DNA of 64,000 nucleotides from Candidatus Brocadiaceae bacterium S225 (lineage in GTDB: Bacteria; Planctomycetota; Brocadiia; Brocadiales; Scalinduaceae): the NCBI GenBank assembly GCA_007859995.1, contig SMSL01000007.1, positions 84,197 to 148,196 of the forward strand, given 5' to 3'. The notes beneath the pieces were generated by a model. The model had not been told where the DNA came from, did not search any database, and was given only the letters and a program-made list of their open reading frames with translations. Shown one piece after another: positions 46,528 through 55,910 of the stretch; positions within the stretch are counted from its first letter, which is position 1, and every line of letters begins with the position of its first letter. A program made the translations under genes and the position numbers.

Positions 46528-47553
46528 TTATTCTAACATTTCATCAAAAAACTCTACTCGTTCTTCGACCACCTTAGAGTCCTCAAAGGTGGCGATATGG
46601 AATAAGGCATCACCACTGTTGACAAGCGGTAAATTATTTATCCCTATTACAATTCCGGTTACCCTTGCTCTTACTTTTATCTTACCCTGTCCAAACGTGT
46701 CAGAGATGACACCAAGAGTTTCCTCTTTTTTAACCCTGGCGCCTAACCCTTTCGCGACTCGAAGACTTCCGCTGTGCGGTGCGCGTATCCAATGACTTGA
46801 CCGGGCGATAAACACTTCTTTTTTACGTTTTCTGAAGTTTATTTTCTTCTGGTCAACCATACCAATGGCATTCATAATCGAAATAATACCTCGTATAGCT
46901 GAACGAATAACCTTTTCTTCATAGCGCAGTGCTTCACCACCTTCAAAGAGCAACATACAGATGCTTTTATCTGTGGCTGCCTGTCTCAACGATCCGTCAC
47001 GCAAGTTGGAATTGAGGACAACAGGCACACCAAAAGCAAGGGCGAGATGCTTAGTTTCGGGATCATCTGTAGAGGCACGGATTTGCGGTAAATTGGTACG
47101 ATGGATAGGACCTGTATGCAAATCAATACCGTGGGTGCATTTTTCCACGATTTCCGTCATGAAAATGTGAGCAATCTGTCCTCCAAGAGAACCGAGCATG
47201 GATCCTGGAAAACAGCGATTTAAATCTCTTCGGTCCGGCAAGTATCGCGTATTCTGATGAAAACCAAAAACGTTTACTATGGGTACCGCAATTAATGTCC
47301 CCCTGATAGCTGAAAGCACGGTTCTTCGCGCCAATAGACGTTTGATCGCTTCTGTCCCATTAATTTCATCTCCGTGAATGGCCGCTGATACAAATAAAAC
47401 AGGGCCATCCATTTTCCCCCGCACGACTTCTACAGGAATAGTCATTTCCGTATAATCATAGAGTTTTGCGATTTGAATCCCTACCCGTTTCCGTTTTCCC
47501 GGTGGAATGGAAACACCACCGATGACTATATCCTCTGCCATAGACGCCGGCAT
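46528..47553 (-). CDS. M14-type succinylglutamate desuccinylase/aspartoacylase-like amidohydrolase
   Basis: The 341-residue zinc hydrolase has its first metal pair in AIHGDEINGTEAI (HxxE). The third ligand is in GIDLHTGP, with R-rich NTRYLPDRRDLNRCFPG before it. A C-terminal barrel-sandwich domain follows. Relatives cleave N-acyl amino acids. In this operon it may remove or recycle a residue added by the RimK-like ligase, whose gene ends one base before it. Confidence 0.85.
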   Translation of the reverse strand: MPASMAEDIVIGGVSIPPGKRKRVGIQIAKLYDYTEMTIPVEVVRGKMDGPVLFVSAAIHGDEINGTEAIKRLLARRTVLSAIRGTLIAVPIVNVFGFHQNTRYLPDRRDLNRCFPGSMLGSLGGQIAHIFMTEIVEKCTHGIDLHTGPIHRTNLPQIRASTDDPETKHLALAFGVPVVLNSNLRDGSLRQAATDKSICMLLFEGGEALRYEEKVIRSAIRGIISIMNAIGMVDQKKINFRKRKKEVFIARSSHWIRAPHSGSLRVAKGLGARVKKEETLGVISDTFGQGKIKVRARVTGIVIGINNLPLVNSGDALFHIATFEDSKVVEERVEFFDEMLE

Positions 47554-47554
47554 A

Positions 47555-48469
47555 TTATCCTTTTCCTTTCATTTTATTCGGTCCTTTTAATACATCTTTC
47601 TCGATATATTCAATGATGGCGCCTGCAACATCTTTTCCCGTTGAGGTTTCAATCCCCTGCAATCCCGGTGATGAATTAACTTCGAGTACAAGAGGGCCAT
47701 GTGCTGAGCGGATAATATCAACGCCCGCAACATCAAGCCCCATGACCCCGGCGGCACGAACAGCTAACGCTCTTTCATCAGGCCTCAATTTCACGATCGT
47801 GGCAGTTCCTCCCAGGTGCAGATTTGACCGGTATTCTCCCTCTTTTGCCTGGCGCTGCATGGCGGCAATAACTTTATCCCCGATAACAAAACATCGTATG
47901 TCAGCGCCACCCGCTTCTTTAATAAATTCCTGTACAAGAAAATCCGCATCTAAACCACGAAATGCATTGATTACGCTTTCTGCCGCTTTATCGGTTTCTG
48001 CCAGCACCACACCACCACCATGTGTGCTTTGCAAGACTTTAACAATTAATGGCGCACCCCCCACGAATTCGATCAAATCTTCGGTTGCTGTTGCTGAATG
48101 TGCATAGCTGGTTGTCGGCATGCCGACACCTTTACGTGCGAGAAGCTGGTGTGCCCTTAATTTGTCCCGTGAACGGGAAATAGCCACTGACTCATTGATC
48201 GAATAAACACCACCAACCTCAAATTGACGTAGCACAGCAGTGCCGTAAATAGTAATTGATGCCCCGATGCGCGGAATTACCGCATCAAATTCTAATATTT
48301 CTTTTTTATCCTTGGGCTTATAATATACAGTAGGCTGATTTGCCGTAATATTCATATAACACTTTAATACGTCAACCACTTTTACATTATGTCCTCGTTT
48401 TTGTGCAGCTTCTACCATGCGTGCCGTGGAGTAGAGTTGCGCATTACGGGATAAAATACCAATTTTCAT
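47555..48469 (-). CDS. RimK-family ATP-grasp carboxylate-amine ligase
   Basis: A 304-residue ATP-grasp enzyme. It shows the RimK N-terminal pattern MKIGILSRN and [15 protein letters not shown]. The grasp elements follow: [51 protein letters not shown], and [13 protein letters not shown] for magnesium. E. coli RimK adds glutamates to ribosomal protein S6, and other members make small peptides or cofactors. AAGGAG precedes the ATG. It is co-transcribed with the hydrolase and protease. Confidence 0.9.
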   Translation of the reverse strand: MKIGILSRNAQLYSTARMVEAAQKRGHNVKVVDVLKCYMNITANQPTVYYKPKDKKEILEFDAVIPRIGASITIYGTAVLRQFEVGGVYSINESVAISRSRDKLRAHQLLARKGVGMPTTSYAHSATATEDLIEFVGGAPLIVKVLQSTHGGGVVLAETDKAAESVINAFRGLDADFLVQEFIKEAGGADIRCFVIGDKVIAAMQRQAKEGEYRSNLHLGGTATIVKLRPDERALAVRAAGVMGLDVAGVDIIRSAHGPLVLEVNSSPGLQGIETSTGKDVAGAIIEYIEKDVLKGPNKMKGKG

Positions 48470-48522
48470 AATTTAACTCCTTATTAAAAGTTCCGTTCGT
48501 TTATCATAATGAGTGATCGTCG

Positions 48523-51498
48523 TTATTTCCCCTCTAATTTTTTAATCATCTGGCCTAATTCACCCATTTTCATTAATGCAATCAGGTCCTGGCCACCCAC
48601 GGCTCCGGCATTTTTCCCAAAACGTTTTTTTCTTTTATCCGGATCCAGAACTTCATCGAGGGCATCGATTCCTTTCTTTAATAAATCCACTCTTTTTAAC
48701 CGCTTTCCGAATTCTTTATATAGATCGACTTTATTTTTCTGTTGATAGACGTAAGGCAGATATCCAATGGATTTATCAATCATTCGATCTAAAGCAGCAA
48801 CAGCCTTTGTGAGATATTCTTCCGCTCCTCTGTGATGTCCCAGCACAATTAATTCTCTGGCGTGATAAGCATTTATTTCTGCCTCAAAAAGGAATATACC
48901 CTGCTCCAGATTATAATCCAATACATTTCTCTGCTCCTTTTGTATTTTTTCTCTCTGTTTTTCCTGGTGAATTATCTGTTCTTCAATGGTTAAACTGGTT
49001 GGCCGTACAAATTTTGTCTCTACCTCGACTAAAATATCATCTGTTTCTTGAAGTTGTTTCTTTGTTGGAACAAGAGCAGACAAAAACCGCATAATAAAAT
49101 CATTTCTCAGGAGAATCGGAATTTCAAAAAGTTGTGAAACATTCGTGATTTTTCCCGTATCTTGTTTGTCGCGATACTCGATAATCGCTTGAACCATTTC
49201 TTCGGATAAACCATACCCGGCTTCATATCGTGAAGAAAGTGTTGATGTTTTAATCTGTCCATCGATTATCTGGTCGTTCTTCTTCTTCTTCTTCTCCTCC
49301 TCATTAATACTATCAAGAAGATCAAGACAGGCTTTAATCATTCCGTTCCGTATGGATGGAGGAGATTCTCTAAAAACCGTCACCAGTAGATAGCTCATCC
49401 AGATATCACCCCGTCCTTTATGTAATTCCTTTTCGTATTCGCAGATTATTTTTGTTTTCCGCAGTTTAACAAATACCTCATAGGCTTTTTTTAGTCTGAA
49501 CTGTAACCTTTCCTTCTTCGGAAACTCTTTTCTCTGCCACATTCCTACAATCTCGTCATGATAATTATGGATCGTCTCCCAGAGATTAAGTTCGTTGTAT
49601 CTTTCCATCAACCCAACCTCATTGCCGCTATATTTATACGCTTCCTTCCAGAATGTAAAGGATTCCGGGATATAATTGCGGGCGTTCTCTTTTCCATCGG
49701 CTCCCTTTATCCACAGGTCTTCAGCTTTTTGAATGACCATGTCCATTTTATCAAGAGCGATTCTTCTGAGAAAACGGCGTATGTGTAGAGAATCTTCATG
49801 ATCATTACAGTCCAACGCTTTTTCAAAAAACTCTGCTGCTCTTTTATTAGCAGATTCCGGGTCTCCCATACCAAATGCTTCTAATCCTTTGATATATAAC
49901 TGCGCTGTTTTTATTTTTTGCTGGAATCCTTTTGAACGGTTTTCTGCTGAATATTTTAACGCCTTCTGAATGGTTTCCCTTGCCTTCCTCCATTTTCCAA
50001 ATTCAGCGTAAGCCAGACTCAAGTGATAAAGGTCATCCGCATTCCTGCCATCTTGCCCGGACATCAGAATCTTTGACAGATAATAAGAGACACTTGTCTC
50101 AAACTCCAACTCCAGATTAATGATCCCTTTCTCTGAAGGACCGAGCCACAGCACATTCACCAGGGTCTTCCCTGTCTCTTCATCTGTCCGTACGCCTTGA
50201 ATTCCTCCTCCCAGGCAGGGATTCGCCCTGATTATCCCTATGGCCATAACGCTTTCACTGAGATCACCTCTGAACAGGTCCCGGTGAGTATAGATTTTAT
50301 TTCGACCGGTAACGGTATCGATCAGCTCAAGGTTGAATCGCTTCGCGTTACTCTGCTCGCGTGGAGAAAAATTATTAACATTTTCAAAATGAGTTCTCGC
50401 CTCACCCTGATAAAGATACTCTGTCGCGATGGGAATGCTGGCAAAATTACCTCCATATTTTGCTACAAGCCAGGCGCCGTTAAGGGCTCCCGGCATCCTT
50501 CCGGAACCAATCAACAGATCAATATCCCCGAGAGCTATCTCAATGCCCTGCGACCAGTCATCATATAATACCCATTCAATATTTCCTTCAGTAAGCCTGC
50601 CTGAATCTTCCCTAAGCAATCTACCAATTTTAAAGAAATCCTTTTTACCGACATCAAAACCATTAATCTTGAATGCATTATAAAGGTCTTCATGCCGTTC
50701 CCTCCAGAGAACGGAAATCTTCGCGTTCCATCGCGTTTTCCCTTTTTCTCTTCCTTTAGAATCGATTGCTTCTCCAAGTAATTTCACCATGAGATTAATA
50801 TCCAGAGTGTTTCTCATCGATTCAAGAGAGCTTGCAAAGATTTTCTTTAAATCAACTGTTTTATATTCTTCACTGACAACGATCTTAAACATATAATCGT
50901 CCGGAAGGTCAGGGAAGGCGTATGAATGCCCTTCCTTTACAACCCCGAAAAGAAGAGAGATAAGTGTTCGCACCTTTTCAGGATGGACAATGCCCTGTTC
51001 AGATTCTAAAATATTTAAAACCAGATCCACTTCATTCTTGTCAAAACAATATCCAAGAGTTTCTCCATGAATCAGAGAGGGCTTTTCAACTGAACTAATG
51101 CCCTTACGTTCACATTCAGTACATTTGACTACGACAAATACATCCCGGGTATTTATCAATTCCCGCAGCCACCATGTCTGCATACCACGATATCGTAATA
51201 AATTTATAGGATTCCCATTCGTAATAATATATTTGCCTGCATGGGCAGATATTCTACCCGCCATTATTGCGGCTCCCACCACAAGCTCTCCCAATGGACA
51301 GTTAAAATCCACCATTATTTTACCGGAAGCAATTTCTCCCTGTCGATTCCCGCTCATAAGACGATTGATATCTTTAACGTTAAGTCCATGAACATGGGGA
51401 TCCCGTTTTGGCTCAAAAGAGGTTTCTATTGCCTCTTTTAAACTAAGTATGTTCGGGTTATGGACTTTAATAATGGAGTTCATATTACTATTTATCAT
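48523..51498 (-). CDS. GlpX-like (class II FBPase) domain fused to TPR and helix-hairpin-helix regions, active-site residues lost
   Basis: A 991-residue protein. Residues ~200-470 follow GlpX: DDYMFKIVV, KISVLWRERHEDLY, GDIDLLIGSGRMPGALNG (E. coli YGIGGAPEGV), KIYTHRDLFRGD, and a GIIRANP-like turn. The GlpX metal sites GEGE and DPIEGT are absent, and the E213 equivalent in GGAPEG is replaced, so catalysis is unlikely. Residues ~490-600 look like TPR helices. A segment near 775-830 (YGLSEEMVQAIIEYRD...ITNVSQLFEIP) resembles ComEA-type helix-hairpin-helix. It heads the RimK operon and may be a scaffold or sensor. Confidence 0.55.
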   Translation of the reverse strand: MINSNMNSIIKVHNPNILSLKEAIETSFEPKRDPHVHGLNVKDINRLMSGNRQGEIASGKIMVDFNCPLGELVVGAAIMAGRISAHAGKYIITNGNPINLLRYRGMQTWWLRELINTRDVFVVVKCTECERKGISSVEKPSLIHGETLGYCFDKNEVDLVLNILESEQGIVHPEKVRTLISLLFGVVKEGHSYAFPDLPDDYMFKIVVSEEYKTVDLKKIFASSLESMRNTLDINLMVKLLGEAIDSKGREKGKTRWNAKISVLWRERHEDLYNAFKINGFDVGKKDFFKIGRLLREDSGRLTEGNIEWVLYDDWSQGIEIALGDIDLLIGSGRMPGALNGAWLVAKYGGNFASIPIATEYLYQGEARTHFENVNNFSPREQSNAKRFNLELIDTVTGRNKIYTHRDLFRGDLSESVMAIGIIRANPCLGGGIQGVRTDEETGKTLVNVLWLGPSEKGIINLELEFETSVSYYLSKILMSGQDGRNADDLYHLSLAYAEFGKWRKARETIQKALKYSAENRSKGFQQKIKTAQLYIKGLEAFGMGDPESANKRAAEFFEKALDCNDHEDSLHIRRFLRRIALDKMDMVIQKAEDLWIKGADGKENARNYIPESFTFWKEAYKYSGNEVGLMERYNELNLWETIHNYHDEIVGMWQRKEFPKKERLQFRLKKAYEVFVKLRKTKIICEYEKELHKGRGDIWMSYLLVTVFRESPPSIRNGMIKACLDLLDSINEEEKKKKKNDQIIDGQIKTSTLSSRYEAGYGLSEEMVQAIIEYRDKQDTGKITNVSQLFEIPILLRNDFIMRFLSALVPTKKQLQETDDILVEVETKFVRPTSLTIEEQIIHQEKQREKIQKEQRNVLDYNLEQGIFLFEAEINAYHARELIVLGHHRGAEEYLTKAVAALDRMIDKSIGYLPYVYQQKNKVDLYKEFGKRLKRVDLLKKGIDALDEVLDPDKRKKRFGKNAGAVGGQDLIALMKMGELGQMIKKLEGK

Positions 51499-51755
51499 CT
51501 CTTTGAATTTCGGTGTCTACTCTTTTTTTACCCTAACGCGTTTCATGAAAATATTCATTTACCGACAATATAGTCAACGTTAAGCACTTTTTACATCATT
51601 AGAAATTTATCAGAATCCCTCATCCTATACCGCTTAGAAATGCCACAAAACTCCTCGTCTCCCTCATTATTGCCTGTATCATTACCTCTACTCGGGCATC
51701 TGCTTTACACATATCAACAATGTAACGCTAACTTCACGAAAAAGCTAAGTCAAGA

Positions 51756-51798
51756 AAAATCAGAGAAGATGTCAGAGACGAAGCATCTCTCTGATTTT
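51756..51798. repeat. 15-bp hairpin in a divergent intergenic region
   Basis: AAAATCAGAGA-GATG pairs with CATC-TCTCTGATTTT with one bulge. It lies in the ~380-bp region between the start of the GlpX-like gene and the second SLC13 gene, about 80 bp before the latter. No reading frame of note is present in this region. It could be an operator, leader hairpin or insertion remnant. Confidence 0.4.
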
Positions 51799-51877
51799 AA
51801 ATTGCCAGCCTGTTCCATTCTGTTATAATGATTTTTTTTTTAGATTACATAAGAGTTTTTGTAAGGAGACGATTTAA

Positions 51878-53653
51878 TTGCCTGATATACAAGCCATATT
51901 GGTCATTACAGTGGTTGTTGCTGCAATGGCTCTCTTTATAACTGAAAAATTACGGGTTGACTTGATAGCTCTCTGTGTGTTGCTTACTTTAATCGTGCTG
52001 GGATTATTAAATCCTGATCAGGCGTTATACGGCTTTGCTAATCAGGCAACCGCCACTATAGTTGCCATGTTTGTCTTGAGCGCGGGACTGGAGCGTGCAG
52101 GCCTGGTCGGATGGCTTGCGCGCAGGCTGGACAGTCTGGCTGGGAAAACCGAACCACGACTCATTATTGTTATCTGCATTGCTATCGCCTTCTTATCGGC
52201 ATTCATGATCAATACTGCCGCTGTTGCTGTATTTATCCCCATTGCAATCGTACTCGCGAAAACACGGAAGATTTCTGCGTCCAGGGTGTTGATACCGCTA
52301 TCATTCGCAAGCCAATTCGGGGGGGTATGTACACTGATTGGAACCTCTACCAATATACTGGTTAACTCGATTGCGGTTGACAAAGGCATGAAAGCCTTCA
52401 CGTTTTTTGAGTTTGCACCATTGGGCCTTGCTATGACGGTTGTTGGCATAGCCTATCTAATATTAGCTCGCAGGCTTCTCCCAAAGCGTAAGAGTGGGGA
52501 GCAGCAGGTGGACAGATATCATCTTGCTGACTATCTGGCTGAGCTGCAGGTAACGAAGAAATCTTCGCTGATTGGTACAACATGGATGAAGAGCAAGCTG
52601 AAACAGAATGAAAAGGTAAATCTTATTAAGTTCATACGAAATGACAAGGCAACAACGAAACCCCCAAAAACCAAGATTAGAGAAGATGATATTCTTCTGC
52701 TTCATGGAAATATGAATACACTGATCGCCATGCAGGATAAATATAGATTACGTTTACACGCAAAGGCGAAGATGGATGACAAGAAGATCAGTTCTGATGA
52801 AATTAAGCTGGTTGAAGTTCTTATTCCACCGCGGTCAAGATTGGTAGGCCAAACATTACAAACATTTGAATTCTTTCGCCGTTTCGGCTGCATTGTCTTT
52901 GCGGTACAACGTCGGGGAAAGACTATACGAGACCGTGTGGCAGAAATAAGCCTCAATGATGGAGACACACTGCTCCTGGAAGCAGACAAAGAAGTTGTAT
53001 CCAGGCTCCTGAAATCCCATGATCTTATAGTAACCAACGAAGTAACGGAGCTATATGTGCGAAAAGATAAGGCAATCGTTGCGTTGCTCATGTTTCTTGC
53101 CGTAGTAACCTTAACCGTTTTGCATATTATCCCAATTCTGGTTGCCGCTTTGATAGGCGCTATTGGCATGGTCTTGGGCCGCTGTCTTACTATTGAGGAA
53201 GCTTACGAAGCTATCGATTGGAAAGTTATTTTTCTTCTTGGAGGTATATTGCCATTGGGACTTGCCATGGAGCAGAGTGGAGCTGCTCTCTGGATGACGA
53301 ATACGTTCTTGAGCCCTTTCCTGGATCTAGGGCCTCTTGTGGTTCTGGCTATCATATACTTAATAACAGCAATACTTACAGAGGCTATGTCGAATAACGC
53401 TGCTGCAATAATACTTGTTCCTATAGGCATGTCAGTCGCGGCAACCATGAACGTGGATGCAAGGCCGTTTCTGGTGGCGATAACCTTTGCCGCTTCTACC
53501 AGTTTTGCAACTCCGATAGGTTATCAGACAAATACGATGATTTATTCTCCCGGAGGTTACCGATTCACTGATTTTACCCGTGTCGGCACGCCTCTGAACC
53601 TGATATTCTGGGGCTTAGCTGTGCTTCTTATACCATTACTATGGCCATTTTAA
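51878..53653 (+). CDS. SLC13/DASS-type permease with RCK/TrkA-C domains (copy 2)
   Basis: A 591-residue relative of the permease at 44-45.8 kb. GFANQATATIVAMFVLSAGLER and FMINTAAVAVFIPIA open it, then IGTSTNILVNSIAV. A soluble region with two TrkA-C-like units (~210-390) and SNNAAAIILVPIG follow. The SNNAAA motif is more canonical than in copy 1. The start is TTG with AAGGAG 9 nt before it. A terminator follows 70 bp after the stop, so it is a single-gene transcript. Confidence 0.85.
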   Translation: MPDIQAILVITVVVAAMALFITEKLRVDLIALCVLLTLIVLGLLNPDQALYGFANQATATIVAMFVLSAGLERAGLVGWLARRLDSLAGKTEPRLIIVICIAIAFLSAFMINTAAVAVFIPIAIVLAKTRKISASRVLIPLSFASQFGGVCTLIGTSTNILVNSIAVDKGMKAFTFFEFAPLGLAMTVVGIAYLILARRLLPKRKSGEQQVDRYHLADYLAELQVTKKSSLIGTTWMKSKLKQNEKVNLIKFIRNDKATTKPPKTKIREDDILLLHGNMNTLIAMQDKYRLRLHAKAKMDDKKISSDEIKLVEVLIPPRSRLVGQTLQTFEFFRRFGCIVFAVQRRGKTIRDRVAEISLNDGDTLLLEADKEVVSRLLKSHDLIVTNEVTELYVRKDKAIVALLMFLAVVTLTVLHIIPILVAALIGAIGMVLGRCLTIEEAYEAIDWKVIFLLGGILPLGLAMEQSGAALWMTNTFLSPFLDLGPLVVLAIIYLITAILTEAMSNNAAAIILVPIGMSVAATMNVDARPFLVAITFAASTSFATPIGYQTNTMIYSPGGYRFTDFTRVGTPLNLIFWGLAVLLIPLLWPF

Positions 53654-53724
53654 ATGAGTTTTAATTTTTTTAACTAATATATTGTCGCGATTCTATTTCA
53701 TTGGTGAATGGGTATAATGATTCG

Positions 53725-53761
53725 GAGGATATAAGTTGCCGCTTATGTCCTCTTTTTTTTT
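53725..53761 (+). terminator. Rho-independent terminator after SLC13 copy 2
   Basis: GAGGATATAAG and CTTATGTCCTC pair along 11 bp with one G-T wobble around TTGCCG, followed directly by nine T residues. A TATAAT hexamer lies just before it. Confidence 0.9.
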
Positions 53762-54058
53762 GCAACAGGATATCATAACATGTTTTAGCACATTAATGTT
53801 TTAAGGGGATATAAAATGGTAATAAGCTTTCCGGCGGAAACATTAATCACAAATTGAGCGGTTTTGATATTAAGCATTTCCATGGCAGTCTAGAGATTCT
53901 TATTAAAGCGGTAAGTCAATGAAGTATCCGGTGATGGATAGATTAAAGTGTATAACTCCGGTCTCATTTGGGCCGAGAAACTCATATTATAATTCTTCGT
54001 CTGAATACAACGTAAGATTTTGTGAAAAGTTGTATGTTTCTCACCTGCTCCTCCAAAA
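53762..54058. other. Intergenic region holding a possible 47-codon gene
   Basis: About 300 bases after the terminator. A plus-strand frame (53919-54062, MKYPVMDRLKCITPVSFGPR...) ends in a TGA that overlaps the next gene's ATG as ATGA. Its ribosome binding site is weak and no family is recognised, so it is noted here rather than called. Confidence 0.3.
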
Positions 54059-54838
54059 ATGACAATGACAAATAATTCATTTAAATATTTAAGAATAGGT
54101 ACATTTCTGGCATTCCTTGGGATTAATCTTTTTATTGTCACTGGAAATATAATTAATTTCCTTATATTCTTTAACATTTGGCAAACAGATGATCCTGAGA
54201 ACAGATATGATATCCATACACCAAGTCCCCCTGATTCAAATGCGGATATATTATTGGTTATTGTGTTTGCTGTCGCATATTTCTATATGAAATCATTTTA
54301 CCTGAATAATATTATCTCTGATAAACAGGACAATTTGAGGGGGATGAAGAAACAGAACCAGGTATCTGTCAGCCACATAAATGAGTACGTTTGTTGGTCG
54401 TGGAAAATTTTTTTTGTTTCAGTCGTTGGTTCCGGTTTATATTTATTCTCCAAGTATGGTTTGTCAACAGGAATGTTATCTATAGTACTCGAAGCGATTT
54501 TTAATGAAGACATGAACAATAGTTTGACAGGCACCTTGGATGTTTTGAATAATCTGATTATCGTCTGTTCACCCATTTTTATTGTTTATGCTTATAACAA
54601 ATATCTGCCCACAAAAAGATCTATCTCTTTTGCACTGTACCTATATTTTATTATAAGGAATTTATTTGCAACAAATGTGTTGGGACTGGTTACAAGCTTT
54701 GATATGCACGCGGTAGCTCCGTTCCTGGATAGCATGTCACCTCTTATTGTAGTTTATTCAATTTTATGTTTCAGGAAAAACTATCAAGCTATTGTACACA
54801 GGGAACAAGAACTTTTAAAAAATTGTGTTGTCTCTTAA
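54059..54838 (+). CDS. Hypothetical polytopic membrane protein
   Basis: No family is recognised. The 259 residues contain about six to seven hydrophobic segments, near 13-35, 64-80, 113-130, 160-180, 195-212 and 220-240. Between the first two is a polar loop with DDPENRYDIHTPSPPDSNAD. The start is ATG, and a second ATG two codons later is possible. GCTCCTCC just upstream is not a sense-strand ribosome binding site. It ends 8 bp from the convergent DUF21 gene. Confidence 0.5.
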   Translation: MTMTNNSFKYLRIGTFLAFLGINLFIVTGNIINFLIFFNIWQTDDPENRYDIHTPSPPDSNADILLVIVFAVAYFYMKSFYLNNIISDKQDNLRGMKKQNQVSVSHINEYVCWSWKIFFVSVVGSGLYLFSKYGLSTGMLSIVLEAIFNEDMNNSLTGTLDVLNNLIIVCSPIFIVYAYNKYLPTKRSISFALYLYFIIRNLFATNVLGLVTSFDMHAVAPFLDSMSPLIVVYSILCFRKNYQAIVHREQELLKNCVVS

Positions 54839-54846
54839 TTCTGACC

Positions 54847-55863
54847 CTATTTTCTTGAGTGGATTACTATTCCTCTTAATAAGCGTCCAAGTATGTCTGC
54901 CCCGGTAATTACCCGTTTTTCATCACACCAGACGAGGATAACATCATTGTCAATTACATCGTCTTCCGCTGCCTCCGGCTTCACTCGCAATTTCAATATT
55001 ACATTGCCCAGTTCAATATGAGGATCTTTTACGATAATAGGGCGATGACAATAGGCATATGGTTGAAAAGGTCCTGTGCTGAACAAGGCAGACCTGAGAA
55101 ATCCGTCTGCATCAAGAATCAGATGAGGTTCGTTCGACTCATCAGTTATAATGACCCATTTTTTACCTGAAGACTGAATCTGATGAAGAAAAGGGTCTGA
55201 GGAACTTCTTTCAAACTCCGGGAAGAGAGGGAATCCATTGGAAAGAGATAATTTAATTATACTTTTGGGGTCGACAGGCTCCCCCTCATGGCGAACAAGG
55301 AGATCATCAATATCGAGAAAATTCAGTGCCCCCAGTCCTTCAAGCCGATCGATATCCACATCACTGGCTTTCACATGCTTTTTAATTACTTCGCGCAGGC
55401 TTCTTTCATGGAAATATTCTATACCCTCCTGCCCGAGCCAGAGGTCAAGAAGCTTCGCAAAAGGTTTTACAACAGGGTACAGTATTATTTGATATATCCG
55501 GAAGATGGGCATAAGCAGAGAGGCCATCTTAAGGGCATTTCTCGAAAAGTACGCCTGTGGTATGATTTCACCAAATATTGTGATGACAAAAGTAGAAAAA
55601 AAGAATGCCCAAAGACCTGTTAGAACAGAACCTGATAAAAGTGTCAAAAGAACATTAACTCCCACATTTCCCCATAAAACCGTAGTAAGTACATGGTTTG
55701 AATCCTTTCTAAGTTTCAGGACTTTTTTGGCACTCTTGTTGCCCGTTGAAGCCTCAACTTCCAGGCTTAATCTTGTAACACTGAAAAAAGCCAGGTTTAA
55801 TCCTGAAAACATCGCGGACTGAGAGATGCAGAAAGCGATGGCCACCCATGTTATTATTTGCAT
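54847..55863 (-). CDS. DUF21/CNNM-type membrane protein (CorC/HlyC family, N-terminal part)
   Basis: The 338-residue protein has the DUF21 membrane domain: SQSAMFSGLNLAFFSVTRLSLE, WGNVGVNVLLTLLSGS, and FGEIIPQAYFSRNALKMA. A cytoplasmic region follows in which CBS repeats are not obvious. The usual C-terminal CorC_HlyC transporter-associated domain seems absent or diverged. Relatives transport or sense magnesium and other divalent metals. GAGGAAC precedes the ATG. Confidence 0.8.
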   Translation of the reverse strand: MQIITWVAIAFCISQSAMFSGLNLAFFSVTRLSLEVEASTGNKSAKKVLKLRKDSNHVLTTVLWGNVGVNVLLTLLSGSVLTGLWAFFFSTFVITIFGEIIPQAYFSRNALKMASLLMPIFRIYQIILYPVVKPFAKLLDLWLGQEGIEYFHERSLREVIKKHVKASDVDIDRLEGLGALNFLDIDDLLVRHEGEPVDPKSIIKLSLSNGFPLFPEFERSSSDPFLHQIQSSGKKWVIITDESNEPHLILDADGFLRSALFSTGPFQPYAYCHRPIIVKDPHIELGNVILKLRVKPEAAEDDVIDNDVILVWCDEKRVITGADILGRLLRGIVIHSRK

Positions 55864-55910
55864 TAGCAGAAGTTCCTCTCGTTGTTTGTACTACCTATTT
55901 ATTACTCAAT

